A model generated the notes under the pieces. It worked only from the letters and a program-made list of their open reading frames with translations. It made no database searches and was not told where the DNA came from. 34,974 bases of DNA. It comes from Actinomycetota bacterium (GTDB lineage: Bacteria; Actinomycetota; Aquicultoria; CAJVYJ01; JAUVQD01). The stretch covers positions 1 to 34,974 of the forward strand of contig JAUXSL010000124.1 in assembly GCA_030679975.1 (NCBI GenBank), written 5' to 3'. This document shows, in pieces, positions 10,465 through 18,974 of the stretch. Each line of letters starts with the position of its first letter. Positions within the stretch are counted from its first letter, which is position 1. The position numbers and the translations under genes are program-made.

Positions 10465-10788
10465 CAAAATGACTTGATCTACGTTATGCATGCCAATATT
10501 TGTAAGACTTTCACGAGCCCGACCCGGATCATGATTATGGACGAGCTTCAAAACGGTGAACGCACCGTCTCCGAGCTAGAAAAGGCGCTTGACGTTCGAC
10601 AGGCAACCTTGTCGCAACACTTGGCCGTCCTAAGGGAAAAAGGGATTGTGATTGCGAATCGCCGAGGGCATAACGTTCATTACCGGATATCCAACCCTAA
10701 AATTCTTGAGGCCTGTCGCTTGATGCGCGAGGTCTTGCTGGAACAGATAGAACAAAATAGTCGACTTTTGCGGTCAAAGGAAGGGTAG
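10456..10788 (+). CDS. ArsR-family transcriptional regulator
   Basis: Winged HTH SELEKALDVRQATLSQHLAVLREKGIV; likely real start is internal Met at 10486. Confidence 0.88.
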   Translation: MNIQNDLIYVMHANICKTFTSPTRIMIMDELQNGERTVSELEKALDVRQATLSQHLAVLREKGIVIANRRGHNVHYRISNPKILEACRLMREVLLEQIEQNSRLLRSKEG

Positions 10789-10791
10789 AAA

Positions 10792-11124
10792 ATGAAGGTG
10801 CACGAGATAACGGACCAAAATTTTGAAGTCGAGGTCCTTAAAGCGGAATTGCCGGTAATCGTTGATTTTTGGGCGCAGTGGTGCGCGCCATGCCTGCGCC
10901 TTGGTCCGATCATCGATGAGCTGGCGAAAGACCATAGAGATACGTTGAAGGTGACCAAGTTGAACGTCGATGAAAACCAGGAGACGCCGCGCTCCTTCGG
11001 GGTCCAAGGCATCCCCACGATCATCTTTTTTAAGAAGGGAAAGGAAGCAAAGAGAATCGTTGGCGCCAGGGAAAAAACCGAACTGGAAAAGGAGCTTGGC
11101 TTAAACGGGGCTTTGGAGGTCTGA
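10792..11124 (+). CDS. trxA: Thioredoxin
   Basis: VIVDFWAQWCAPCLRLGPIIDELAKDH ... GIPTIIFFKKG. Confidence 0.93.
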   Translation: MKVHEITDQNFEVEVLKAELPVIVDFWAQWCAPCLRLGPIIDELAKDHRDTLKVTKLNVDENQETPRSFGVQGIPTIIFFKKGKEAKRIVGAREKTELEKELGLNGALEV

Positions 11125-11534
11125 TGGAGAGCCTGCTGATCGTCCTGAACGAATTGCCCTATAAAACGGACAAAGCCTATAACGCTTTACGAATGGCCGG
11201 CGTGGCCGCGGACAACGGCACGAAGGTTGTCGTTTTCCTAATGGGTGATTCCATATACGTCGCCCGCAAGGACCATAGCCCTCCGGAGAACTTTCCCAAT
11301 CTCGAAGAGATGGTTATCGAGTTAATGAACAAAGGTGTAAAATTCAAACTGTGCACCACTTGCGTCAACGCCCGTGGCTTTGAGCCGAAAGAGGGGGAGG
11401 TCAGTTCGTGCTTTATTGGCTCAAAGGCCGACGGCGGCCTGACGCCGGGCGATTTGATCTACGGCTCGGAGATGTCGACAATGGTCGACTTTGTAATTCT
11501 CGTCGATGTCAGCGAGAAAGTGATAAGTTTTTAG
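11124..11534 (+). CDS. DsrE/DsrF-like family protein
   Basis: DsrE fold-type sequence with LCTTCVNARG Cys motif; start overlaps trx stop. Confidence 0.75.
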   Translation: MESLLIVLNELPYKTDKAYNALRMAGVAADNGTKVVVFLMGDSIYVARKDHSPPENFPNLEEMVIELMNKGVKFKLCTTCVNARGFEPKEGEVSSCFIGSKADGGLTPGDLIYGSEMSTMVDFVILVDVSEKVISF

Positions 11535-11565
11535 CGTTGGCGGTCAACGCGGTTAGGAGGTTCCG

Positions 11566-11763
11566 ATGTTTTTAATGCCTATTTTTTGGCTGCTTATTTT
11601 AGTCGGCGCCATTATCGTTGTCGTCGCTGCGGCGCAAAGCGGGAGCGGGACAACCGCTCCCCAATCACCCGAAACGGCGCTCGATATCTTGAAAAAAAGA
11701 TACGCCCGCGGTGAAATCGGCGCGAAAGAGTACGAAGAGAAGAAAAGCGAGTTGATAAAATGA
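11566..11763 (+). CDS. SHOCT domain small membrane protein
   Basis: N-terminal TM, C-terminal ALDILKKRYARGEIGAKEYEEKKSEL; AGGAGG RBS. Confidence 0.85.
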   Translation: MFLMPIFWLLILVGAIIVVVAAAQSGSGTTAPQSPETALDILKKRYARGEIGAKEYEEKKSELIK

Positions 11764-12281
11764 ACAAGAATAGTTTGCTGATTACAGGCTTGGTTTTTAT
11801 CGCCGTGGGCGTGGTCGGCCTCATTGTCAGCGGCTTTTGGTACGGGTCGAACGGCTGGTCGGGTTGGGGCGGCATGATGGGCGGTCAAGGCATGATGGGC
11901 GGCGGCGCCCGCCCGAGCTCTTTCTCGTCGAACGGCGAGCGGATATATTACACGGCGACCAGTGACTCGGGCGATAATATCAGCGCTTCCATGGGCGGTA
12001 TGACAATGGCTTCGCCAATGATGAGTTGCGTTAATTGTCACGGCCAAGACGGACAGGGCGGTCGCGTATCGATGCCCATGGGGACTTTTACTGCCGCCGA
12101 CATCACCTACAAACAACTGACCCAACGGGAAAAGCCGCCTTTCACGGACGAGCTGATCAAAAGGGCGATAACTAAGGGTCTGGACCAAAAAGGCCGGCGC
12201 TTGAGCACGATGATGCCAAGATGGAAAATGAGCGACCAAGATCTGAATGACTTGGTCGAGTATTTAAAGACCTTGGATTAG
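11760..12281 (+). CDS. Membrane-anchored monohaem cytochrome c with Met-rich segments
   Basis: N-terminal TM, CVNCH haem motif, GGMMGGQGMMGGG and MGGMTMASPMM. Confidence 0.82.
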   Translation: MNKNSLLITGLVFIAVGVVGLIVSGFWYGSNGWSGWGGMMGGQGMMGGGARPSSFSSNGERIYYTATSDSGDNISASMGGMTMASPMMSCVNCHGQDGQGGRVSMPMGTFTAADITYKQLTQREKPPFTDELIKRAITKGLDQKGRRLSTMMPRWKMSDQDLNDLVEYLKTLD

Positions 12282-12289
12282 GAGACCCT

Positions 12290-13459
12290 ATGACGGAAAA
12301 AACTATTTGCGTCCTGGGCGGCGGGATTGGCGGCGTCGCGGTTGCCAATCGCCTGAAATCGGCGCTCGGCGACGCCGGTCGAGTCGTGATAATCGACAAG
12401 AGCCCGGACCACGTTTTCGCCCCGTCTTTCTTGTCGGTGTTGACAGGGGATAGGCGTCCGGCCGACATAAAGCGCCCACTGGCAGGCCTGAGTCGCAAAG
12501 GCATTGAGTTCATCAATGCCGAGGTCAAGGCCATCAAGCCGGAAGAAAGCCTGATTTTAGCCGGCGACGAGCAAATCCGGTATGATTATCTTATCGTCGC
12601 TCTGGGCGCCCGCGCGAACCTCGCCGCCGTCGAAGGGTTGGCCGATGCGGCGATAAATCTTTACAGTCTTGACGGAATTCTCAAGCTGAAAGAAAGAATC
12701 GAAACATTTGGCGGCGGCGAGGTCGTCATTCTCATACCTTCGATGCCGTACAAGTGCCCGGCGGCCCCTTATGAGGCCGCCTTCATGCTGGACGCCGCCT
12801 TTCGGCGCCGGGGTCTAAGGGAGAAGGCAAACATTAGCGTTTACACTGTCGAACCTCTGCCCATGCCTACCGCCGGGCCGCAAGTCGGCCAGGCGATCAA
12901 GGGGATGCTTGCCGGGCGGAAGATAGATTTTAAGCCGCAGATGACGATTAAATCGGTGAGCGCGGGCAAGGAACTGGTCTTCGCCGACGGCACGACCAAG
13001 CGCGCCGATCTGCTGGTGACAATTCCGCCTCATAAAGCGCCGGACGTTGTTAAAGCCGCCGGCCTGACGAACGAAGCCGGATGGATACCGGTTGACCCGA
13101 AGACGCTCAAAACGAAATTTGACAATGTTTTTGCCCTCGGCGATGTGACCGCCGTCAAATTGGCCGGTCAATATAAGCCCGACAAGCCGCTGATGTTGCC
13201 AAAAGCCGGGGTCTTCGCCCACGCTGAGGCCGAAATCGTGGCGGCTAATATCGTGGCCGACATCACAGGGCGCGGGACGCGCCGCGAATTCGACGGCCAT
13301 GGCTCATGCTTCTTGGAGCTTGGCGACGGCACGGCCGGCTACTCCAAAGGCGACTTCTTTGCGCTGCCTCACCCAGAAGTCAGCATGAAGGGGCCGGCGC
13401 GCCGGTTTCGCCTCTACAAAATCCTCTTCGAGAAATGGTGGTTTTGGCGCTCGTTTTAG
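12290..13459 (+). CDS. Sulfide:quinone oxidoreductase-like FAD/NAD(P) oxidoreductase
   Basis: CVLGGGIGGVAVANRL Rossmann motif, SMPYKCPAAPYE, FALGDVTAV, GSCFLELGDG. Confidence 0.85.
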   Translation: MTEKTICVLGGGIGGVAVANRLKSALGDAGRVVIIDKSPDHVFAPSFLSVLTGDRRPADIKRPLAGLSRKGIEFINAEVKAIKPEESLILAGDEQIRYDYLIVALGARANLAAVEGLADAAINLYSLDGILKLKERIETFGGGEVVILIPSMPYKCPAAPYEAAFMLDAAFRRRGLREKANISVYTVEPLPMPTAGPQVGQAIKGMLAGRKIDFKPQMTIKSVSAGKELVFADGTTKRADLLVTIPPHKAPDVVKAAGLTNEAGWIPVDPKTLKTKFDNVFALGDVTAVKLAGQYKPDKPLMLPKAGVFAHAEAEIVAANIVADITGRGTRREFDGHGSCFLELGDGTAGYSKGDFFALPHPEVSMKGPARRFRLYKILFEKWWFWRSF

Positions 13460-13502
13460 CCGGGACTGGCCCTTGCTTCCATTGTTGCTCTTGATTGACA
13501 AT

Positions 13503-13521
13503 TTTGAAGCAAGGCTTCAAA
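13503..13521. promoter_or_regulatory. Operator-like perfect dyad TTTGAAGC-AAG-GCTTCAAA
   Basis: 8-bp inverted repeat, 3-nt spacer, immediately upstream of the CDF gene and just 3' of TTGACA (13495-13500). Confidence 0.55.
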
Positions 13522-13530
13522 GTCATTTAG

Positions 13531-14562
13531 ATGTACGATAGAGGCTCCCATAAGGTTGCCGGGCCGCGTGAACGTGGTCGTAGACACTCTGAGCATAGCC
13601 ATATCCACGGTGTTGTGGACCCGTCCCTATTTACGGCGCAACGCGGCATCCGGGCGGTTAAATGGTCATTTCTGGCGCTAATCGCCACAGCCCTTTTTCA
13701 ACTCGCTGTTGTCTTTCTTTCCGGAAGTGTGGCGCTTCTCGCCGACACCATCCATAACTTTGGGGATGCCGTGACCGCCGTTCCGTTGTGGGTCGCCTTC
13801 GCGCTCTCGCGCCGCAAACCGAGTAAGCGGTTCACATACGGCTATGGCCGCTTGGAAGACCTAGCCGGCGTAACTATCGTGCTGGTTATCTTATTAAGCG
13901 CCGTCATTGCCGGCTACCAGTCCATCAATCGGCTTTTCCATCCACAGAACGTGAGCTATATTTGGGCTGTGATCGCGGCATCGGCGATCGGCTTCGTCGG
14001 CAACGAGGCGGTGGCGGTGTTTAGGATCAAGACCGGCAAAGCCATCGGCAGCGCCGCCCTGATCGCCGATGGGTATCACGCCCGCGTCGACGGCATCACC
14101 AGTCTGGCGGTGCTTTTCGGCGCCGTCGGGGTATGGCAGGGGTATCCATTGGCCGACCCTATCGTCGGCCTTCTTATTACTGTGGCCATTTTGCGAATCG
14201 TGTGGGAGTCCGGTAAGGTTGTTTTTACGCGCTTACTCGATGGGGTGGACCCGGACATAATCGATGAGATCAAGCATGCGGTGAATCACACCCACGGCGC
14301 CAGAGGTGTCACTGAGGTCCGGGTAAGATGGTTGGGCCATGGGCTTCACGCGGAAGTAAATATTTCAGTAGACGAAAAACTCACCGTTGAAGAAGGGCAC
14401 GAGATAGCCATCGCGGTGCGCCACGAACTTTTGCATCGGTTGCGCTATCTGTCCAACGCGACAATTCATGTTGATCCCGCGAATGCCTCGGGAGAGGAAT
14501 ATCATCGTGTTGTCGAACACGAACATGATGATGTACCACCTCATTCGCATCAAGGGCTTTGA
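13531..14562 (+). CDS. Cation diffusion facilitator (CDF) family transporter
   Basis: GSVALLADTIHNFGDAVTAVPLW, His-rich termini. Confidence 0.92.
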   Translation: MYDRGSHKVAGPRERGRRHSEHSHIHGVVDPSLFTAQRGIRAVKWSFLALIATALFQLAVVFLSGSVALLADTIHNFGDAVTAVPLWVAFALSRRKPSKRFTYGYGRLEDLAGVTIVLVILLSAVIAGYQSINRLFHPQNVSYIWAVIAASAIGFVGNEAVAVFRIKTGKAIGSAALIADGYHARVDGITSLAVLFGAVGVWQGYPLADPIVGLLITVAILRIVWESGKVVFTRLLDGVDPDIIDEIKHAVNHTHGARGVTEVRVRWLGHGLHAEVNISVDEKLTVEEGHEIAIAVRHELLHRLRYLSNATIHVDPANASGEEYHRVVEHEHDDVPPHSHQGL

Positions 14563-14643
14563 CACGCTCATCAAGGCGACGCCATGGAGCGCCTCTGCAA
14601 TGGAGCAAATGTCATGCCATCGCATAATTGCTACAATGGCTTT

Positions 14644-15195
14644 ATGGATTTAATCGCTATGCGTCAAGAACTGCGCCGTCTGACCATGGCCGCTGTCCAC
14701 AAAGGGCCGGTGACCTTGGCGTCCGGCAAGATCAGCGATTTTTATATCGATGGGCGCCTGGTTACGCTAAGCGCTGAGGGTCTTTATTTGACCGCCTGCT
14801 TGATGGCCGACCTCCTCAAGGATGATGACTTCGACGCCGTCGGCGGCCCGACCATGGGGGCGGACCCGCTCGTCGGGGCTCTTCTTTATCACTTTTGGTC
14901 GACTGAACAAAGACGGATCGACGGTTTTATCATCCGCAAGGAAGCCAAAGGCCATGGGATGCAAAAGATGATCGAGGGCCTCCCGCTTCCCGAGGGCGCT
15001 CGCGCCGTGCTCGTTGAAGACATTGTCACCAGCGGCGGGTCGATCATCAAAGCGGCTAAAGCTGTCGAGGAAGCCGGCGCGCACGTCGTTAAGATGCTGG
15101 CCCTGGTCGATCGCGAAGAAGGGGCGCACGAGACACTCGCGGCGGCCGGGTACGACTTCGAGGCGATATTTACCCGGAGTGAACTTATTTCCTGA
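14644..15195 (+). CDS. pyrE: Orotate phosphoribosyltransferase
   Basis: LASGKISDFYIDGR, VLVEDIVTSGGSIIKA PRPP motif; ATG at 14644 preferred to 14584. Confidence 0.9.
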   Translation: MDLIAMRQELRRLTMAAVHKGPVTLASGKISDFYIDGRLVTLSAEGLYLTACLMADLLKDDDFDAVGGPTMGADPLVGALLYHFWSTEQRRIDGFIIRKEAKGHGMQKMIEGLPLPEGARAVLVEDIVTSGGSIIKAAKAVEEAGAHVVKMLALVDREEGAHETLAAAGYDFEAIFTRSELIS

Positions 15196-15235
15196 CTTGC
15201 CCGAAAGAAGGGTATCAGCGGAAAGCGGCCGGAAG

Positions 15236-16270
15236 ATGTTTAAACCGAATTGGCAAAACAGTAATAGGATAGTTAAGAATTTAACGGCGATCGCCGAGGC
15301 CCGCGCGATTGTATTAAGCGCGCCGCTCGTTCCCAAGTGGGAAGTGTCGCTGCGCCGGGATGCCGTCTTGAGAAGCGCCCATTCATCTACGGCGATTGAA
15401 GGCAACAGGCTGTCGCTGGAAGAAGTCAGCGCTCTGGCTGAAGGCCGGGAAATTATGGCCGCCCGCAAGGACAAGCAAGAGGTGCTAAATTACCTTGAAG
15501 CCCTCGACAAGTTGCCGCGGTTTGCCAAGAAAGATTCTTTCACGACCAAGGATTTCTTGAAGCTTCATAAGTTGGTGACCAAGGAGACACTGGACAACCC
15601 TCTCCATGAAGGGGCTTTCAGGCCGGTACAGGTGTACGTCGGCAACCGGGCCGGCGAGGTCGTTTTTATGCCGCCGCCCACCGCGGAAGTGCCCCGCTTG
15701 GTTGATGATCTCTTGGCTTGGCTCAATGCGCCTCAAATTAATGAGATAGACCCGGTCATCGGAGCCGGCATCACCCACTATGAGATAGCGCGCATCCATC
15801 CGTTTGTCGACGGCAACGGCCGCACGGCCCGCGTCATGGCCGCGCTTGTGCTTTACAAACGCGGCTTTGACGTTAAGCGCTTCTTCGCCCTCGATGATTA
15901 TTACGACCAGGACCGGCCTGCTTACTACGCCGCGCTGAAAACCGTCGATCAGAAGACACTAGACTTGACCGGCTGGCTGGAATATTTCACCGATGGTGTG
16001 GCCGTCAGCCTCAAGGCCGTGAAGGACAAGGTCGTCGGCCTAAGTAAAGACATCAAAGTGCTGAAAGAAAAGGGCCAGGTAGCCCTGACCGAGCGGCAGA
16101 TGAAGATTGTCGAGCACATCGTTCAAAACGGCCAAATCTCAAACAAAGACGTGCGCGCGATGTTCGATCTATCCGATGAGGGGGCCCGCAAAGAAATATC
16201 CAAGCTTGTGAATCTGGATGTCTTAGTGAGTGAAGGCAAAGGCCGCGCGTTCCACTACGTTTTGAATTAA
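15236..16270 (+). CDS. Fic family protein with N-terminal inhibitory motif and C-terminal winged helix
   Basis: HPFVDGNGRTAR Fic motif; SSTAIEGN inhibitory motif; ATG at 15236. Confidence 0.92.
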   Translation: MFKPNWQNSNRIVKNLTAIAEARAIVLSAPLVPKWEVSLRRDAVLRSAHSSTAIEGNRLSLEEVSALAEGREIMAARKDKQEVLNYLEALDKLPRFAKKDSFTTKDFLKLHKLVTKETLDNPLHEGAFRPVQVYVGNRAGEVVFMPPPTAEVPRLVDDLLAWLNAPQINEIDPVIGAGITHYEIARIHPFVDGNGRTARVMAALVLYKRGFDVKRFFALDDYYDQDRPAYYAALKTVDQKTLDLTGWLEYFTDGVAVSLKAVKDKVVGLSKDIKVLKEKGQVALTERQMKIVEHIVQNGQISNKDVRAMFDLSDEGARKEISKLVNLDVLVSEGKGRAFHYVLN

Positions 16271-16272
16271 AT

Positions 16273-16308
16273 GGTTGGCGATTAGGTTGGCGATTAGGTT
16301 GGCGATTC
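16273..16308. repeat. Three tandem 12-bp units GGTTGGCGATTA/C
   Basis: Direct reading 16273-16284, 16285-16296, 16297-16308 (last base differs). Confidence 0.9.
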
Positions 16309-17151
16309 CGCGATCCCGGCCAGGCTTCTCAGGACTTCCAGATTTCGTATATCATCCCCCGCTTCCGGCCGGGGCGTCTCAATAATAAAAGTCATCTCTT
16401 GAAACTCCGGACGCTTTAAGATGGCGCGGAAGCCATCTCTGCCGATAGCGCCGTGGCCGATCTGTTCGTGGCGGTCGAGGTGGTCGCCGAGGGTTCCCCG
16501 GCAATCATTGGCATGGATCACGCCGATCCGGTCGAGACCGATGAGGTCGTCTAATTTTTTGATGAAGTCATCGAGGGTCGCCGGGTCGCTCAGATCGTAG
16601 CCGGCCGCATAGGCGTGGCAGGTATCCAGGCAGATGCCGAGCCGCGGGTCCTTATCTAAGTCGTTGACTATCTCCGCTATCTCTTCAAGGCGACTCCCCA
16701 GGGTAAAGCCGGCCCCGGCCGTGTTTTCCAGGAGCAACTTTGCCCGGCCAAAATCAGATGTAAGGACCTCCTTGAGGCCGGCATTTATCCTCTGAAGCCC
16801 ATACTCGCGGCCCGCTCCGACATGGCTGCCGACGTGTACGACCAGGAAATCGGCATCGACCAGTACTGCCTTGGCCAGGGAATCTTTAGTTGCGGCGATC
16901 GACGCCTCAAAAACCCGGTTGGTGGGCGCGCCCAAGTTGACAAGATAGGGAAGATGGATGACAAGCGGTCGGATGTCCGCTAACTCGCGGCGCCGCCGGA
17001 ATTCATCGAGGTCCGCCAGGTCAAAATAGCTCGAGTGCCAGCCGCGCGGATTGCCCGGGAATATCTGCATCGCGTCGCAACCAATAGATGCGGCCCGGTC
17101 GACGGCGTCATAGAGATGATTGGCTATGGAAACGTGAGCGCCGAATCTCAT
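16294..17151 (-). CDS. nfo: Deoxyribonuclease IV (AP endonuclease Nfo)
   Basis: MRFGAHVSIANHLYDAVDRAASIGCDAMQIFPGNPRGW, GICLDTCHAYAAGYD, IHANDC. Confidence 0.95.
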   Translation of the reverse strand: MRFGAHVSIANHLYDAVDRAASIGCDAMQIFPGNPRGWHSSYFDLADLDEFRRRRELADIRPLVIHLPYLVNLGAPTNRVFEASIAATKDSLAKAVLVDADFLVVHVGSHVGAGREYGLQRINAGLKEVLTSDFGRAKLLLENTAGAGFTLGSRLEEIAEIVNDLDKDPRLGICLDTCHAYAAGYDLSDPATLDDFIKKLDDLIGLDRIGVIHANDCRGTLGDHLDRHEQIGHGAIGRDGFRAILKRPEFQEMTFIIETPRPEAGDDIRNLEVLRSLAGIAESPT

Positions 17152-17185
17152 TGGGTCAGGATATCCCATATGGTAAGCTCAAACA

Positions 17186-18313
17186 ATGCGCCGATTTCTT
17201 TACTTCATCAGAGATGCCCTTGCCGGCAATACCGCTGTCAGGGTAGCGTTTGGCTTTTCAGCATTTTTGCTCGCGGAAGCCTGGCTTTATCCTGCCGGCT
17301 TCTCCGCGCCGGTTTTAATCAATGGGCGCTTATTTGTAATAGATAGGCCGGCGGTCGTCGAGAAAGTTTTACAGAGGGCCGGCTACCGGACCGGCCATGG
17401 AGACCTTCTCGATGTCGACGGCCGGATATTTAAGCGCGGCGCCGGCGCCGCTCCAAAGATAAGCATCAATGGACGGGCGGCGGATATGCTCGCGCCTGTA
17501 GCGCGGGATGACGCGGTCACTTTTATTCCCGGGCGCGACCGGACTGAGCCGACAAGGACCGCGATCGAAGCGGTGGTTCTGGCCTCCAGAGTCAACGGCC
17601 AAGGCGAATATGTAATCGTTAAGTCAGCGGGCAGACCCGGCGAAAAACTGGTGGCTCGGGGGACTTTGAGCGGGAAGATAGTCTCCGCGCGCACGTTGTC
17701 CGAAGCTCAACCGATGGTCGTTGTCCGCACCGATGTCCGGCCGGAAAAAATCATCGCCCTCACATTTGACGACGGTCCGAATCCGCCGTTCACGGGGCAA
17801 ATCGTTCAGATACTAAAAGACGCGCAGGCGACGGCGACGTTTTTCATGCTCGGACGCCAGGTCGTTCTCTATCCGAAACCGGTCAGAAAAGTGTGGAACG
17901 CGGGCTTTCAGATAGCCAACCATTCGTTTTCACATAGGCGGCTTGACCATGTCCCGGCGCCGGACTTGACGCGCGAGCTGGACGACACTAGGAACTTGCT
18001 TTTTCCAATCACCGGCGTCGAACCTAAATGGTTTCGATCCCCCTATGGCGCGGAAAGCCCGGCTCTGAAAGCCGTGGTCGAGGCGAAGGGATATCGCGTC
18101 GTCGGGTGGAACGTCGATACCCGCGATTGGGAGGCCGCCAACTCGGATGATATTGTCAATCAAGTCATCAATGCCGCATTTCCGGGCGCTATTGTCCTGA
18201 TGCACGACGGCGGCGGGAACCGGACCAAAACGGTCATGGCGCTGCCCAGGATAATCCAGACGTTGCGTGAACGAGGCTATACGTTTGTGACGCTTGATCA
18301 ATTAGTAAAGTGA
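17186..18313 (+). CDS. Polysaccharide deacetylase (NodB domain), N-terminal anchor
   Basis: IALTFDDGPNPPFTGQI, NHSFSHRRL, WFRSPYG, VLMHDGGGNR. Confidence 0.93.
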   Translation: MRRFLYFIRDALAGNTAVRVAFGFSAFLLAEAWLYPAGFSAPVLINGRLFVIDRPAVVEKVLQRAGYRTGHGDLLDVDGRIFKRGAGAAPKISINGRAADMLAPVARDDAVTFIPGRDRTEPTRTAIEAVVLASRVNGQGEYVIVKSAGRPGEKLVARGTLSGKIVSARTLSEAQPMVVVRTDVRPEKIIALTFDDGPNPPFTGQIVQILKDAQATATFFMLGRQVVLYPKPVRKVWNAGFQIANHSFSHRRLDHVPAPDLTRELDDTRNLLFPITGVEPKWFRSPYGAESPALKAVVEAKGYRVVGWNVDTRDWEAANSDDIVNQVINAAFPGAIVLMHDGGGNRTKTVMALPRIIQTLRERGYTFVTLDQLVK

Positions 18314-18454
18314 ATCTTGCATGTCATTCCTATCTGCGAAGCTTGTCCCTGACTACGATCAGGGAGCGGGAACCCATAAAGCATGAAGCCCGCCAAGTAA
18401 CTGCTTAAAAAGCGCTACTCGTGCGGGCTCCATTTATGGTTGAGCGGTTTGGTG

Positions 18455-18523
18455 TCATGCTCGGGACCAGAGATTACAACCTGAATCACAGTGTGACACG
18501 CGCGGAATAGTATATCTTTTCAT
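18455..18523 (-). CDS. Candidate small ORF MKRYTIPRVSHCDSGCNLWSRA
   Basis: 22 codons + TGA; AAAGGAGGTG SD (18531-18540) with 7-nt spacing, overlapping the ArsR stop codon. Confidence 0.4.
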   Translation of the reverse strand: MKRYTIPRVSHCDSGCNLWSRA

Positions 18524-18538
18524 TTGTTCTCACCTCCT

Positions 18539-18889
18539 TTAAACTAAGCCTATATCGCTCGTCTTAGCTTCTTTATTTACAAATAAGCCGTTACAACACT
18601 CAAAACGCTTAAAATACTCGTGACAAAAACTTTTCAAGTTCTCGCATTCCAGAGAGTAAAAAACTTGCTGGCCCCGCCGCTCGTCTCTGACCAAACCCGC
18701 ATTCCTTAAGACCGCCAGATGTTTGGAGATAGACGACTGCGACAAGTGGGATGAATCGACCAACTCGCTGACGCAGCAGTCCTTTTCCTGCAAGTGCCAG
18801 AGTATCTTTTGCCTTTGTTTGTCCGATATCGCTTGAAATAATCTACAAAAATCATTCATATACATAACACCATATTCACATATTCCCAT
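18539..18889 (-). CDS. ArsR-family transcriptional regulator (Cys-rich)
   Basis: ELVDSSHLSQSSISKHLAVLRNAGLV; KDCC, FCHEYFKRFECC; likely real start at internal Met (18865 or 18859). Confidence 0.88.
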   Translation of the reverse strand: MGICEYGVMYMNDFCRLFQAISDKQRQKILWHLQEKDCCVSELVDSSHLSQSSISKHLAVLRNAGLVRDERRGQQVFYSLECENLKSFCHEYFKRFECCNGLFVNKEAKTSDIGLV

Positions 18890-18898
18890 AAGTGAATA
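18873..18898. promoter_or_regulatory. Operator-like dyad TATTCAC-N12-GTGAATA overlapping ArsR start
   Basis: Perfect 7-bp inverted arms at 18873-18879 and 18892-18898. Confidence 0.5.
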
Positions 18899-18974
18899 TA
18901 TTCAAACGGCCGGAGGATGTCAAGTATTTTAGCAAAATTGGAGAACGCGGCAGACGGGGTTTTCGGTCGCGTTT

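Noticed and set aside
18430-18523. TGA in the micro-ORF (18455-18457) as a selenocysteine codon, given SelB and tRNA-Sec nearby
   Set aside because: No convincing SECIS hairpin directly after the TGA and the extension is only six residues (HQTAQP); more likely a normal stop.
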